Shown: positions 34,701 to 38,065 of the stretch, piece after piece | Layout: every line of letters starts with the position of its first letter | Numbering within the stretch: the stretch's first letter is position 1 | DNA from: Euprymna scolopes | Taxonomy: Eukaryota; Mollusca; Cephalopoda; Sepiida; Sepiolidae | Assembly: GCA_024364805.1 (NCBI GenBank) | Contig: CM044498.1 | Coordinates: 46,884,046-46,922,110 of the forward strand | Direction of reading: 5' to 3' | Length of the DNA stretch: 38,065 nucleotides | The notes under the pieces: generated by a model | Seen by the model: the letters and a program-made list of their open reading frames with translations, nothing else | What the model was told of the DNA's origin: nothing | The model's database searches: none | Made by a program: the position numbers and the translations under genes

Positions 34701-36531
34701 TCATATGGTTTGAAAACTCATCTGGCATTGACTGCATTAAGACAAGCTGGAAGTATGGAGTGGATTATTTACTAATTAACTGCTAGAGAAGCTCACTAAT
34801 TTATTATACAGACTATTTGGCTAGGAACAAAAAGTATCTACAAATTTGCTTTTCAGTGAAAAGATTCTTCTAGACTGAGGCAATCTTTGTCCCAGTTCTG
34901 TGCCATTTGAGGGGTGGGGGTGAATTTTCCCTCATTAAAAAACCGACTTTGCATCTAACTCTGCTCTAGTAGGAAGGAAAATAAATAAGGACTTTAAATC
35001 TGAGTTTAAGATTTTTTCAAAATAGGTTCCTAAATTCGAAAATATGCATCTAAAGGAAATGAAATGGTACAGTGATTAAATTGTTATGAAAATAATGACT
35101 AAGATAAAAATAATGACTAAGATAAAAATTGTCATCTGAAAAATCCAAATAAGTAAACCTATTTTGAATATTTATCTGCTTTTTATTTGTTATACTTGGG
35201 GAAAAGATATATTAGTTTTGTTTATTGTCTGTTGGAACATGTGTTCCAAGTGATGTCGGATAGTGAGATGAAATTAACAAGTAGCAATGCTTAATAAGAA
35301 ATTACACATCAAGGTTTGGAGATGACAATTGGAAAGCGTAAAGATGTGAGTGAAAATTTAAAGTTAGCAAAAATGAACAAGAAAAAATTAAAATTGTCTT
35401 TTAAATGTTTCCATTTTTTTCCAGTGTGTTACTCAGAAATTCTTCTGAACATATAAAAAGCAATGATTTTTTGAAGACAGTTTTGGTGAAGAGGTATAAA
35501 AGTAGTTTTAATAACCAGTCATAATCATAACCAGATGGAAATTGTCACATGCTGGACTTGAATGCTAAGTGATGTGTATCTTTTAAATTATGATTAACAA
35601 ACATGTTGGAAAGTTTCTTGTGCAATGCAAAAAGAATGATTATAGCAATGTTTAACGCTGACAATGATTTATGTTTCTCTGCTTGGAGGTTTGTTTCTTG
35701 ATACTTTGAATATTGGTATTTTGAATAATGATGGTATTTATGGAGGATTTATTTTTTCTTTGGCGAAATGCTTTGGTTGTTCGTGGAGCAACTACAATGA
35801 TTTAAAACTTCAAATCAATAATGAAACCAGTTAATCTCTGATATCTGACCTGAGTATCTACAAAGTGTATTTTATGATTAATTCCTTAGACAAAAGAACT
35901 TAATTTAATGTAAACACTAATGTTAAGCAAAATGTTAATTGATGCAACTATTACAGTAAGTTGCTGCAAACTGAATCTGATTAAAGAATTACCTACTGAT
36001 GAAGTATAAAGAATTGAAAATAAAAACCTCTTTATCTCACATCATGTCCATGTATCTTGTAGACATTTTCTGTCAAGCAATTTAATTTGAAGTTTTTTTG
36101 TATGTTGCGTAGCACAATATTGACTTTTGTAGAATTCTTCATTTGAGAAATGTTTGATATACTGTGGAGTAGGTCTGATATAAATTCGGTTTATCTCTAT
36201 GACTCGTCTGCCAGTATCTATAAAATGTATTTTATGATTCAACTCTATACAGATAAATATGGAATCTTTAATACTGTCATGGGATAAAAAATTATGGAAT
36301 AAATTTATTCATATATTGGCTCACACAGCTGAAGTTAATAAGATATAGCATTAATTTTAATGTAACTTTTAATAGTCACTTCCCCTGAATCATTTACCAT
36401 TTTGTTTTCCATAGCTCGGAAAATAGCTGAAATCAATGACGATGAGGAGGAAAAATGCTGTGATCTCCTTTTGCTGATGGAACTGCTAACACATCTGCTG
36501 TCTAAGGATTTTATTGATTTCAGTGGACCAG
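174..36531 (+). CDS. XPO4: Exportin-4 gene, internal 15 exons (5' and 3' ends outside window)
   Basis: Spliced coding region of exportin-4, a karyopherin-beta receptor. In vertebrates it exports hypusinated eIF5A and SMAD3 from the nucleus with RanGTP and also imports some SOX-family factors. Fifteen exons (174-330, 1740-1852, 2476-2633, 4385-4559, 5648-5824, 7903-8045, 10708-10862, 12183-12363, 13323-13482, 15055-15224, 20498-20672, 21933-22137, 28536-28624, 33896-33962, 36415-36531) join in frame to about 747 codons with no stop. The product aligns collinearly by recall with human XPO4, from the segment ending in VLSWNF to the one containing LLLIMELLTNLLSKEFIDFS. Shared stretches include NSYxQCHL, FHWLIL, IMEYSI, NLSVWS and QxCYL. 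The fold is expected to be a HEAT-repeat solenoid with an acidic loop (exon 6). No start codon, promoter or polyadenylation site of the gene lies in the window. Confidence 0.96.
331..1739 (+). other. XPO4 intron 1 of window
   Basis: 1.4 kb, AT-rich. It contains a 24-T run at 586-609. I see no coding sequence or recognisable mobile element. Confidence 0.8.
586..609. repeat. (T)24 run
   Basis: Homopolymer in the first visible complete intron. Confidence 0.93.
1740..1852 (+). CDS. XPO4: XPO4 exon 2 of window
   Basis: The acceptor is TTTATCAG and the donor CGG|GTTAGT. Two bases complete the previous codon, followed by 37 codons including SFESTQNIILRP and DTWRDTLL. These match human FESSQNVLLKPTESWRETLL. 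The exon ends in phase 0. Confidence 0.95.
1853..2475 (+). other. XPO4 intron 2 of window
   Basis: 0.6 kb, AT-rich. The open frame on the plus strand here reads through intron sequence and has low complexity. I see nothing recognisable. Confidence 0.8.
2476..2633 (+). CDS. XPO4: XPO4 exon 3 of window
   Basis: Acceptor TTTTATAG, donor GGCAG|GTAAGC. It encodes 52 residues plus two bases, with VHKKVR followed by SLQCLTQLASLSGPVFP. The human counterpart is SLQCLAQLASLHGPIFP, which makes this one of the strongest family matches in the window. Confidence 0.97.
3241..3269. repeat. (T)29 run
   Basis: Uninterrupted T homopolymer, interpreted as the complement of the poly(A) tail of the adjacent antisense LINE fragment. 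Confidence 0.95.
3241..4140 (-). mobile_element. LINE ORF2 C-terminal fragment, antisense, with poly(A) tail
   Basis: Read on the minus strand, about 3360-3830 encodes pieces of the C-terminal endonuclease-like region found in one class of LINE polyproteins. Visible pieces are HWTICKK, EHIPERI, WDKKDKEA and NLRKISSIPVMIGATGPMK, followed by NNFKIYLANIP and an LKGTDRIL relative of the usual LLGTARILRK end. Frames are broken by stops. The plus-strand T run at 3241-3269 lies just beyond this coding end and is therefore the likely poly(A) tail of an antisense insertion. The 5' limit near 4140 is approximate. No target-site duplication was identified. Confidence 0.72.
4385..4559 (+). CDS. XPO4: XPO4 exon 4 of window
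   Basis: Acceptor TTGTTTCAG, donor ATT|GTAAGA. One base completes the split codon (AG+T, Ser), then 58 codons. It encodes YYEYLGVAHAIKNLVLMFP and a segment ending in ALTCILGKEAAREEI. It aligns with human VGISSIISNLITVFP and CLTHLTCSFGRSAALEEV. It ends in phase 0. Confidence 0.94.
4560..5647 (+). other. XPO4 intron 4 of window
   Basis: 1.1 kb of AT-rich sequence with a 28-T run at 5533-5560. No gene or recognisable element. Confidence 0.8.
5533..5560. repeat. (T)28 run
   Basis: Homopolymer about 90 bases before exon 5. It is separated from the acceptor by AT-rich sequence. Confidence 0.93.
5648..5824 (+). CDS. XPO4: XPO4 exon 5 of window
   Basis: Acceptor TTTTCTCCTAG, donor CAG|GTAAAT; exactly 59 codons, phase 0 at both ends. 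It encodes MESYERMLEAW and IEIFNSYLQCHLSPPEG. Human XPO4 has MEAYDKLLESW and VQVFNSYIQCHLAAPDG. The open frame continues briefly into the intron, but the homology stops at the donor. Confidence 0.97.
6130..6590 (+). mobile_element. Decayed RTE-like LINE 3' end (reverse transcriptase C-terminus)
   Basis: The plus strand keeps broken pieces typical of the reverse transcriptase end of RTE/BovB-type LINEs. There is a GSVMSGSET match to the LYGSETW motif near 6340-6365. Further on come YDHVERMDKSSWVSKC near 6510-6560 and short linking segments. Several stops and frame changes separate them. It is followed directly by a microsatellite, as is common behind LINE tails. Two further copies of the family lie at 12640-12950 and, inverted, at 16135-16500. 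Confidence 0.65.
6595..6667. repeat. Compound microsatellite (C)12, (GT)n, (AT)n
   Basis: Twelve C residues (6595-6606), a 10-base link, then GT repeats running into about 20 AT units to 6667. It abuts the 3' end of the preceding LINE fragment. Confidence 0.95.
6925..7652 (+). mobile_element. CR1/Jockey-like LINE, 5'-truncated, with open RT C-terminus and poly(A)
   Basis: An uninterrupted frame to the stop at 7513-7515 encodes about 195 residues of the C-terminal reverse transcriptase region of a CR1/Jockey-type LINE. It starts at TFTPDLKWN, followed by LYKSHIRPRMEY, HIWAGA, LQPLSHRRDVASLSLLYRY and WNCLP, and ends FKSNVNKFL. A 3' UTR ending in TATCGGCCTTGATAAG and a 15-A tail (7638-7652) follow. 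The insertion is truncated at its 5' end, losing endonuclease and most of the RT. The intact frame suggests it is younger than the other LINE pieces here. It lies in the sense orientation in XPO4 intron 5. Confidence 0.87.
7903..8045 (+). CDS. XPO4: XPO4 exon 6 of window (acidic loop)
   Basis: Acceptor CAATTTCTAG, donor CCAA|GTAAGT; 47 codons plus two bases. It encodes an acidic stretch, SEDDEIDELEEDDREKF, then NDQLCSIGSLGRLVPDH. Human XPO4 has EEEEISELQEDDRDQFSDQLASVGMLGR at the same place. Charged loops of this kind take part in Ran or cargo contact in exportins; that role here is by family analogy. Confidence 0.97.
9701..9867. repeat. 40-bp tandem repeat, 4.2 copies
   Basis: The unit starts CAAAAATGAATGTCTCAAAC. 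Copies begin at 9701, 9741, 9781 and 9821, with a 7-base partial copy at 9861. The last three full copies are identical. The first differs at two positions (TATCTC for TGTCTC, and ATTTT for AGTTT). Confidence 0.97.
10480..10519. repeat. Perfect 19-bp inverted repeat with 2-base loop
   Basis: Arms 10480-10498 (ends TGTCTGTGCAAGT) and 10501-10519 (begins ACTTGCACAGACA) are exact reverse complements separated by GT. It lies about 190 bases upstream of exon 7. Confidence 0.97.
10708..10862 (+). CDS. XPO4: XPO4 exon 7 of window
   Basis: Acceptor TTTTGTAG, donor GCAG|GTACAA. One base completes Lys, then 51 codons and one base. It encodes LLEDRVNQFNNQLQQRQQQ, a Ser-rich linker, then HEDFHWLILLAG. 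Human has LLEERVTRLHGQLQRHQQQ and YEDIHWLILVTG. The linker may be a flexible loop between HEAT repeats. Confidence 0.96.
10863..12182 (+). other. XPO4 intron 7 of window
   Basis: 1.3 kb, almost half of it taken up by the foldback element at 11181-11802. A short GATT repeat lies at about 11033-11052. The flanks show nothing recognisable. Confidence 0.8.
11181..11802. mobile_element. 622-bp foldback/MITE with TA target duplication
   Basis: The ends are exact 19-bp inverted repeats, CTTCTGCAGTTTAAAGCCC at 11181-11199 and its complement at 11784-11802, directly flanked by TA on both sides (11179-11180, 11803-11804). Inverted similarity continues inward to about 11258 and from about 11697, sharing GGCGGATTATA and GTGARCAAAAG. 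The right end has extra GAGT repeats. A second inverted pair lies at the centre (about 11431-11482 against 11499-11569, sharing GGAATAAACAC and AGTATAAA), so the whole element can fold. It has no coding capacity. A TA duplication fits a Tc1/mariner-type mover; the family is not identified. Confidence 0.85.
12183..12363 (+). CDS. XPO4: XPO4 exon 8 of window
   Basis: Acceptor TTCTTCCAG, donor TTAG|GTGAGT. Two bases finish Gly, then 59 codons and two bases. It encodes HLLTEEAEGEAPLIPSDIME, YSIAQGH and LRVLGTPSERLENIPG. The human counterparts are LLADDTQGETPLIPPEIMEYSI and LQILGSPGEKASSIPG. Confidence 0.97.
12364..13322 (+). other. XPO4 intron 8 of window
   Basis: 1 kb. It contains a decayed LINE end at about 12640-12950; the remainder shows nothing recognisable. 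Confidence 0.8.
12640..12950 (+). mobile_element. Decayed RTE-like LINE 3' end
   Basis: The plus strand keeps SWVNRYRTVEVARLVHRG followed by RPRKKWEEVIKMD (about 12838-12930). This resembles the GRPRKTWxEVV end of RTE-type reverse transcriptases. Nucleotide similarity to the copies at 6420-6560 (AGATTTGATCTCAGAGGAAG versus AGATATGAGTTCAGAGGAAG) and to the minus strand at 16250-16480 shows these are one family. Confidence 0.68.
13323..13482 (+). CDS. XPO4: XPO4 exon 9 of window
   Basis: Acceptor TTATTCATAG, donor CAG|GTAAGT. One base completes Arg, then 53 codons. It encodes LVSAVFRVCDVHRRAI, LSPQVGSTIMWFLQRW and YLVPDE. Human has LLSAILRVSEVESRAI, LSPQMGKDIVWFLKRW and YLLVDE. It ends in phase 0. 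Confidence 0.97.
14350..14790 (+). mobile_element. Decayed CR1/Jockey-like LINE end
   Basis: In shifting plus-strand frames the pieces follow the same order as the open copy at 6925-7652. They are APNTSLCLFDRLK, LQSLSHHCNVACL, CSDELSALVPPP, a WN...FP segment and NVNKHL (about 14720). At least one stop and several frame changes are present, so it is older than the intron 5 copy. Confidence 0.7.
14996..15025. repeat. (A)30 run next to a splice acceptor
   Basis: Thirty A residues ending 29 bases before exon 10. This leaves only a short tract, TTTCTCAACGTTTCAG, as a pyrimidine tract and branch region. Confidence 0.95.
15055..15224 (+). CDS. XPO4: XPO4 exon 10 of window
   Basis: Acceptor AACGTTTCAG, donor AAAG|GTAATT; 56 codons plus two bases. 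It encodes ASAFGRDTAAAQWTVDFLL and INSNLSVWSAEEQLMNDTLQ. Human has STAFGADTEGSQWIIGYLL and ISNLSVWSSEQDLANDTVQ. An in-frame ATG sits two codons in, but this is an internal exon. Confidence 0.97.
16135..16500 (-). mobile_element. RTE-like LINE 3' end, antisense, with cephalopod-type terminus
   Basis: On the minus strand the sequence reads RRCVQKSRLQWHGYIKRMER near 16305-16370. This is the RT-end motif shared with the plus-strand copies at 6130-6590 and 12640-12950. It ends with CGTTCAATACATGCCAGCAT (16141-16160). That resembles the CCATGCCAGCATGGAAAACG terminus that I recall from octopus LINEs, followed by a GATGATT remnant. It is decayed by several frame breaks. Confidence 0.7.
16750..17780 (+). 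pseudogene. Decayed mariner transposase
   Basis: The order of a mariner transposase is visible. An N-terminal helix region has AIKFCFKLRK, then HKRFKEGRESM. Further on are KFVPRMF, REDQKE and VNKEYYVEVLR, and near 17505 HSPCSRDLAPGDW (family HPPYSPDLAPCDF). A tail rich in Lys and Trp follows. Reading changes frame several times in the front half with stops near 16950-17100. The back half is open to about 17775. In the catalytic region the DNAPAH motif is replaced by PGQCASPQL, so the second Asp is lost. The final Asp of APGD remains. No terminal inverted repeats were located. It is a fossil Tc1/mariner-superfamily element, not a host exon. Confidence 0.8.
18000..18089. repeat. (TA)n microsatellite, about 90 bp
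   Basis: About 45 uninterrupted TA units. It is self-complementary and likely variable in length. Confidence 0.97.
20498..20672 (+). CDS. XPO4: XPO4 exon 11 of window
   Basis: Acceptor TCTTTTTCAG, donor TAT|GTACGT. One base finishes Arg, then 58 codons. It encodes CDLVVKCKHLWDLAKLEAS, PTCKRYLLKGLVLAGTASMD and DEYWKY. Human has NLVIQCENWWNLAKQFAS, VQRTLMKALVLGGFAHMD and QQYWTE. Confidence 0.96.
20673..21932 (+). other. XPO4 intron 11 of window
   Basis: 1.3 kb. It contains a CA repeat (about 21259-21276) and a possible antisense retroelement tail (about 21340-21663). A T run lies just before exon 12. The first 550 bases show nothing recognisable. Confidence 0.8.
21340..21663 (-). mobile_element. 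Possible RTE-type retroelement 3' tail, antisense
   Basis: On the minus strand, from 21663 downward, the sequence begins CTCTACAATTATATGAATGC. It then reads TGAAACAGCTGAACAGATTT, a pattern (GAAACGGCTGAACCGATTT) common near the ends of RTE LINEs and some Helitron-like repeats in invertebrates. The family and limits are uncertain. No coding sequence is visible. Confidence 0.4.
21933..22137 (+). CDS. XPO4: XPO4 exon 12 of window
   Basis: It follows a long T tract with acceptor ATATACAG; donor TTAG|GTACTA. It has 68 codons plus one base. It encodes VLQSLHDRFYRTV, LLESMCGVALASRVD and LFNFLHPLLVECVKIL. Human has VLQPLQQRFLRVI, LEALCGIAEATQID and LFNFLMDFLTNCIGLM. It is the longest exon in the window. 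Confidence 0.96.
22412..22690. repeat. 279-bp imperfect foldback
   Basis: The arm from about 22412 (TGTTCGGACGAAACAGCTTA) to about 22535 pairs with the reverse complement of about 22565-22690 (TGTTTAGAAGAAATAGCTTA). Shared blocks include GGAGTAT, ATTCTG, CATCAG and AATATG in order, roughly three quarters identical by eye. The centre is near 22550. No flanking duplication was confirmed. Confidence 0.85.
23335..23740. repeat. 406-bp palindrome with AT/CA core
   Basis: The left arm (about 23335-23518) and right arm (about 23568-23740) are inverted copies. Paired blocks include TCTTATTTACTTATATATAT, AACAATAAGATG, CATAACTTTTTGTAGA and GAGTTATCTTTACAAT, with small differences in the left arm. The spacer is (TA)n(CA)n. 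The right arm carries a longer GT/AT microsatellite (about 23676-23719) than its partner. Confidence 0.88.
23910..24340. repeat. Unassigned interspersed-repeat-like block
   Basis: A GC-richer patch within AT-rich intron. It contains GCTCCTTGGAGCAAAGCAC, AACTCCCCATGGCAGTTGCA and CGGCTGCTCACTAGGGTTAG, and ends in a GT repeat (about 24308-24326). The composition suggests an old SINE- or LINE-derived repeat, but I cannot name a family and no second copy is visible here. Confidence 0.3.
24840..24860. repeat. (A)21 run
   Basis: Homopolymer within intron 12. No retroelement body could be recognised upstream of it. Confidence 0.9.
25340..25359. repeat. (CA)n microsatellite
   Basis: About ten CA units in intron 12. 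Confidence 0.92.
27132..27624 (-). mobile_element. Internally deleted mariner-type element, contains assembly gap
   Basis: Inverted ends CAGGGTGGAACA (27132-27143) and TGTTCCACTCTG (27613-27624) are each flanked by TA, so a TA target duplication is kept. The ends differ at one position (GGGTGG against AGAGTGG). The minus strand at about 27240-27385 encodes the C-terminus of a mariner-type transposase. It reads NLLDYFVWSYIES, ITNMTSHNTEASLIAAI, then RIEVVIEAESGYIE. A helix normally lying between the last two pieces is missing. Upstream transposase domains are absent. Ten Ns (27555-27564) interrupt the element near its transposase-proximal end. Confidence 0.85.
27555..27564. other. Assembly gap (10 N)
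   Basis: Ten undetermined bases inside the mariner-type element. A round gap size is often a placeholder, so the true missing length may differ. Confidence 0.98.
28536..28624 (+). CDS. XPO4: XPO4 exon 13 of window
   Basis: Acceptor TTTTTTGCTTCAG, donor GAA|GTAAGT. Two bases finish Asp, then 29 codons. It encodes VPLVLELFSEVIQRQLCYLN, matching human VNLIIEVFVEVAHKQICYLG. The open frame upstream of the acceptor is intronic. Confidence 0.96.
28759..28787. repeat. (T)29 run
   Basis: Homopolymer 135 bases downstream of exon 13. If it is a complement of a poly(A) tail, no retroelement body is recognisable beside it. Confidence 0.93.
29622..30595. repeat. Separated 27-bp direct repeat pair
   Basis: CGTTTAGTTTCTGATA followed by C or G and ACTCTGGCAA occurs at 29622-29648 and 30569-30595, with 26 of 27 positions identical, 920 bases apart. 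A weaker match follows the first copy (CTTACATCA...CTAAAATT) and recurs at about 30073-30116. This suggests dispersed pieces of one repeat family. Confidence 0.75.
30569..31520. repeat. Cluster of diverged interspersed repeat fragments
   Basis: Pieces at about 30596-30760, 31030-31130 and 31330-31520 share related segments. On the minus strand, GGAGTTGTATTTTCCCTT near 30660 parallels GGAGTTAAATTTTCCCTT near 31085. The 31400-31500 piece (CTTCTGGACTGAAGCAG, CGAACTCTGCTCTTTTGG) has a second copy at about 34867-34985 (CTTCTAGACTGAGGCAATC, AACTCTGCTCTAGTAGG). The family is unknown. A minus-strand open frame of about 90 codons at 31273-31545 is probably part of it. Confidence 0.55.
31952..32330. 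mobile_element. hAT-like miniature element, 379 bp
   Basis: The ends TAGTGATGAGGCGATT and, inverted, TAGTGTTGGAATGATT begin with the TAGTG typical of some hAT elements. Flanking 8-mers TTTAAAAC (31944-31951) and CTTGAAAC (32331-32338) match at 6 of 8 positions, as expected for an old 8-bp target duplication. Copies of a CCCGATTCCGATAC-like motif cluster just inside both ends. No transposase is encoded. The ORF on the minus strand here is fortuitous. Confidence 0.7.
33420..33600 (+). mobile_element. CR1/Jockey-like LINE 3' tail
   Basis: NMVTFKSNINRYLLNHLK then a stop (about 33428-33485) matches the end of the open copy in intron 5 (NMVVFKSNVNKFL). It is followed by a related 3' UTR: CCTCTATCCTCGAATGG here, CCCTTATCCTTGAGTGG there. 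Upstream pieces back to about 33240 may belong but are too decayed to assign. Confidence 0.72.
33896..33962 (+). CDS. XPO4: XPO4 exon 14 of window
   Basis: Acceptor TTTGCATTTTAG, donor TTG|GTAAGT; 22 codons plus one base. It encodes ADSQKIYELSLSVIQTYSKH, matching human SKAMNLYEACLTLLQVYSKN. It is the shortest exon found, and its place is fixed by frame and homology. Confidence 0.95.
33963..36414 (+). other. XPO4 intron 14 of window
   Basis: 2.5 kb. It contains a repeat fragment at about 34860-34990 related to 31400-31500, and a short tandem pair of an AAAATAATGACTAAGAT unit (about 35090-35127). The rest is AT-rich and unassigned. Confidence 0.8.
36415..36531 (+). CDS. XPO4: XPO4 exon 15 of window (last visible)
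   Basis: Acceptor TTTTCCATAG, donor CCAG|GTAAGT. Two bases finish Ala, then 38 codons and one base. It encodes an acidic NDDEEEKCCDL followed by LLLMELLTHLLSKDFIDFSG, matching human LLLIMELLTNLLSKEFIDFS. The donor leaves a one-base overhang, so the protein continues in an exon beyond the window. Confidence 0.97.
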
Positions 36532-36598
36532 GTAAGTAATTTTTTAATTCATCATTTTTGTGTTGATCTTTTTTTTTTTTCTTCAATTTTTTTTCTTC

Positions 36599-36600
<2 letters not shown>

Positions 36601-36634
<34 letters not shown>
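36601..36634. repeat. (T)34 run
   Basis: Homopolymer beginning 70 bases after exon 15. It lies about 150 bases before the coding end of the antisense LINE piece and could be the complement of its poly(A) tail. Confidence 0.93.
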
Positions 36635-36639
<5 letters not shown>

Positions 36640-36784
36640 ATCCTTTTTAAATACCTCATACTCGAAAATTAGTGGTAAGAAAAATTTCTGAAACTATCTA
36701 CCACACATTTAGATTTTTCCTAATGTAGCAATATATTTTCTGAACATTATATTTTTAAAAATTTTTTTTGTGTGTTAATCCTGA

Positions 36785-37060
36785 ATTACAGAGAGTCTGC
36801 AATAATGGATTTCCACCTTTCCTTGTGATCATGATCACAGACTTGGTTCTATTGAAGGTTGATTTTATAGAGATCTTTGTGCATGATGTCTACCTATCTC
36901 ATCATTGGCTTTCCTCTTGATCACTTCCCGGTTGCTTTTAATGCATAAACGAGCTTTGCAGCAATTTTGTTGTTGGATCTCGGTATACGTTCAAACCGTC
37001 TGAGCCACCATTGGTGCGATGCCAGATTGCCTTCAGATGTCCTTGTTGCAGATGTGGTCG
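36785..37060 (-). mobile_element. LINE reverse transcriptase C-terminal fragment, antisense
   Basis: The minus strand reads HQWWLRRFERIPRSNNKIAA, then ATGK, SRGKPMMR and VDIMHKDL, and finally ERWKSIIADS, with frame changes and stops. This follows the RWLGHVERMP...GKRSRGRP...DL...W end of LINE reverse transcriptases. It appears to be a different family from the copies in introns 5, 8 and 10. Confidence 0.7.
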
Positions 37061-38065
37061 AGCAGTGGAATTCCATTTCTGAACAAATTAATGAAAATGC
37101 TCAAACATTATTAACAGAAGTGGCTGTGGAGAGAGCATATTTGTTGCTATTATATTTAATATAAATGTTGAATTTACTAATAAAGAACCGATTGTGACTA
37201 TTTCTGCATAATGCCTAGAATGATGGTCTCAAGGCAACAAAACAGATACAGTACTATCCCCCCTCTCCTTCTCAAATTGAGCATAGAAAGATGGTACAAT
37301 GATGCAATTACTAAAAAGTAATATTATAGTTTTAGTTTCAGACAGATCCCAAATCTCCATTATATATAGATTTTATTGCAGATTCGTAAAACTCAAATGC
37401 TCTGATAGAATGATACTTTCCATCATTGGGTTGCTTGTAGAACCCTAGAAAAGTTTAATTTTGTTGTAGAGCTTTGTAAAATTCAAAATTATCTTTACTA
37501 TTTTTCTATGTCTAGTTTGAAATAGGCCAAACTATATTTTTGTAATATGGCTTAATTCAAAATTAATAGGTGGTTTTTCAGAATTCCTCTGATATTAAAA
37601 AACAAAAATGGAGAAAAATCTTTGTACATACGCATCACATAACGAAAAGATCATATTCCAAAAATTCATGTGACTTGATGAAGTAATGATTATATAGAAA
37701 ATCAGTTGTTACAATTTAAAACAATGGTAAATTATAGCCACTACAAGTCAGAAAACACGGAAATAAAATCTGAAGTTCTAATTGAGTTATCTCCCTTTAT
37801 TTATTCAAGCTGCAAAGACATCCCATCTTCTTTCCTCACAAAATTTGATTTTCTTATAAATGCGGTGCTGATAATTTGATATTGTGGTTGATAAATTTGT
37901 TAAAAAGAAATGACAAATTTAACTAATTTACAAATAACTTTGCAATCTGTCATTTTTTGATTTTATTATATTAGCAATTAACAGCCATCATAGACCAGAT
38001 TTATTGGGACCCTTTGTTGCTTCTGGTGCTACCAGATCAGGCTGTCTGTTGGCTTTCTGAGACGA

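Larger units (their letters stand above)
36532..38065 (+). other. XPO4 intron 15 of window (runs off the end)
   Basis: 1.5 kb. It contains a 34-T run (36601-36634), an antisense LINE end (about 36785-37060) and a copy of a short repeat also at 29375 (38022-38045). The next exon, expected to encode the DVVLYGVNLILPLM region, was not found here. Nothing recognisable lies in 37170-37960. Confidence 0.75.

Noticed and set aside
36967-37164. Plus-strand open frame that includes VADVVEQWNSISEQINENAQ, considered as the next XPO4 exon
   Set aside because: It does not match the expected XPO4 continuation (DVVLYGVNLILPLM). Its first part overlaps the antisense LINE end, and no suitable acceptor with the required phase was evident. 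Its later part remains unexplained.

Overview
The window is animal nuclear DNA. It is AT-rich, dominated by introns, and full of simple repeats and broken transposable elements. Nearly all of its length is one host gene on the plus strand, a central part of the exportin-4 gene (XPO4). I could place 15 consecutive exons (174-330 through 36415-36531). All have GT/AG borders, the reading frame carries across every junction, and together they give about 747 codons. They cover roughly the middle two thirds of a protein that is about 1,150 residues long in vertebrates. The N-terminal exons lie to the left of the window and the C-terminal exons to the right.

The organism is probably a mollusc and most likely a coleoid cephalopod. 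The exon sequence is clearly metazoan but not vertebrate. The minus strand of the LINE fragment ending near 16135 carries the 'CATGCCAGCATG...' 3' end that I associate with octopus and squid LINEs. The CR1-like and endonuclease-bearing LINE fragments, the long (AT)n/(GT)n tracts and the large introns fit as well. The species call is inference.

Layout: exons 1-3 (174-2633) have short, mostly empty introns. Intron 3 holds an antisense LINE fragment (about 3241-4140). Intron 5 holds an RTE-like LINE end (6130-6590) and a CR1-like LINE end with an open reading frame and a poly(A) tail (6925-7652). Intron 6 holds a 40-bp tandem repeat and a perfect 19-bp hairpin. Intron 7 holds a 622-bp foldback element with TA duplications. 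Introns 8 and 9 hold more LINE ends. Intron 10 (5.3 kb) holds an antisense LINE end, a decayed mariner transposase and a 90-bp (TA)n tract. Intron 11 holds a possible antisense RTE-type tail. Intron 12 (6.4 kb) holds a 279-bp foldback, a 406-bp palindrome and an internally deleted mariner-type element with a 10-N assembly gap. Intron 13 (5.3 kb) holds diverged interspersed repeats, a hAT-like miniature element and a CR1-like tail. Intron 14 and the region after exon 15 hold further repeat fragments, including an antisense LINE end.

There is no second host gene, RNA gene, CRISPR array or operon. XPO4 encodes a karyopherin-beta nuclear transport receptor. Everything else I could identify is intronic repeat. 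The most interesting non-coding feature is the number of inverted repeats able to form double-stranded RNA inside one transcript, which matters if the host is a cephalopod with heavy A-to-I RNA editing. I did not find a convincing new biological system.
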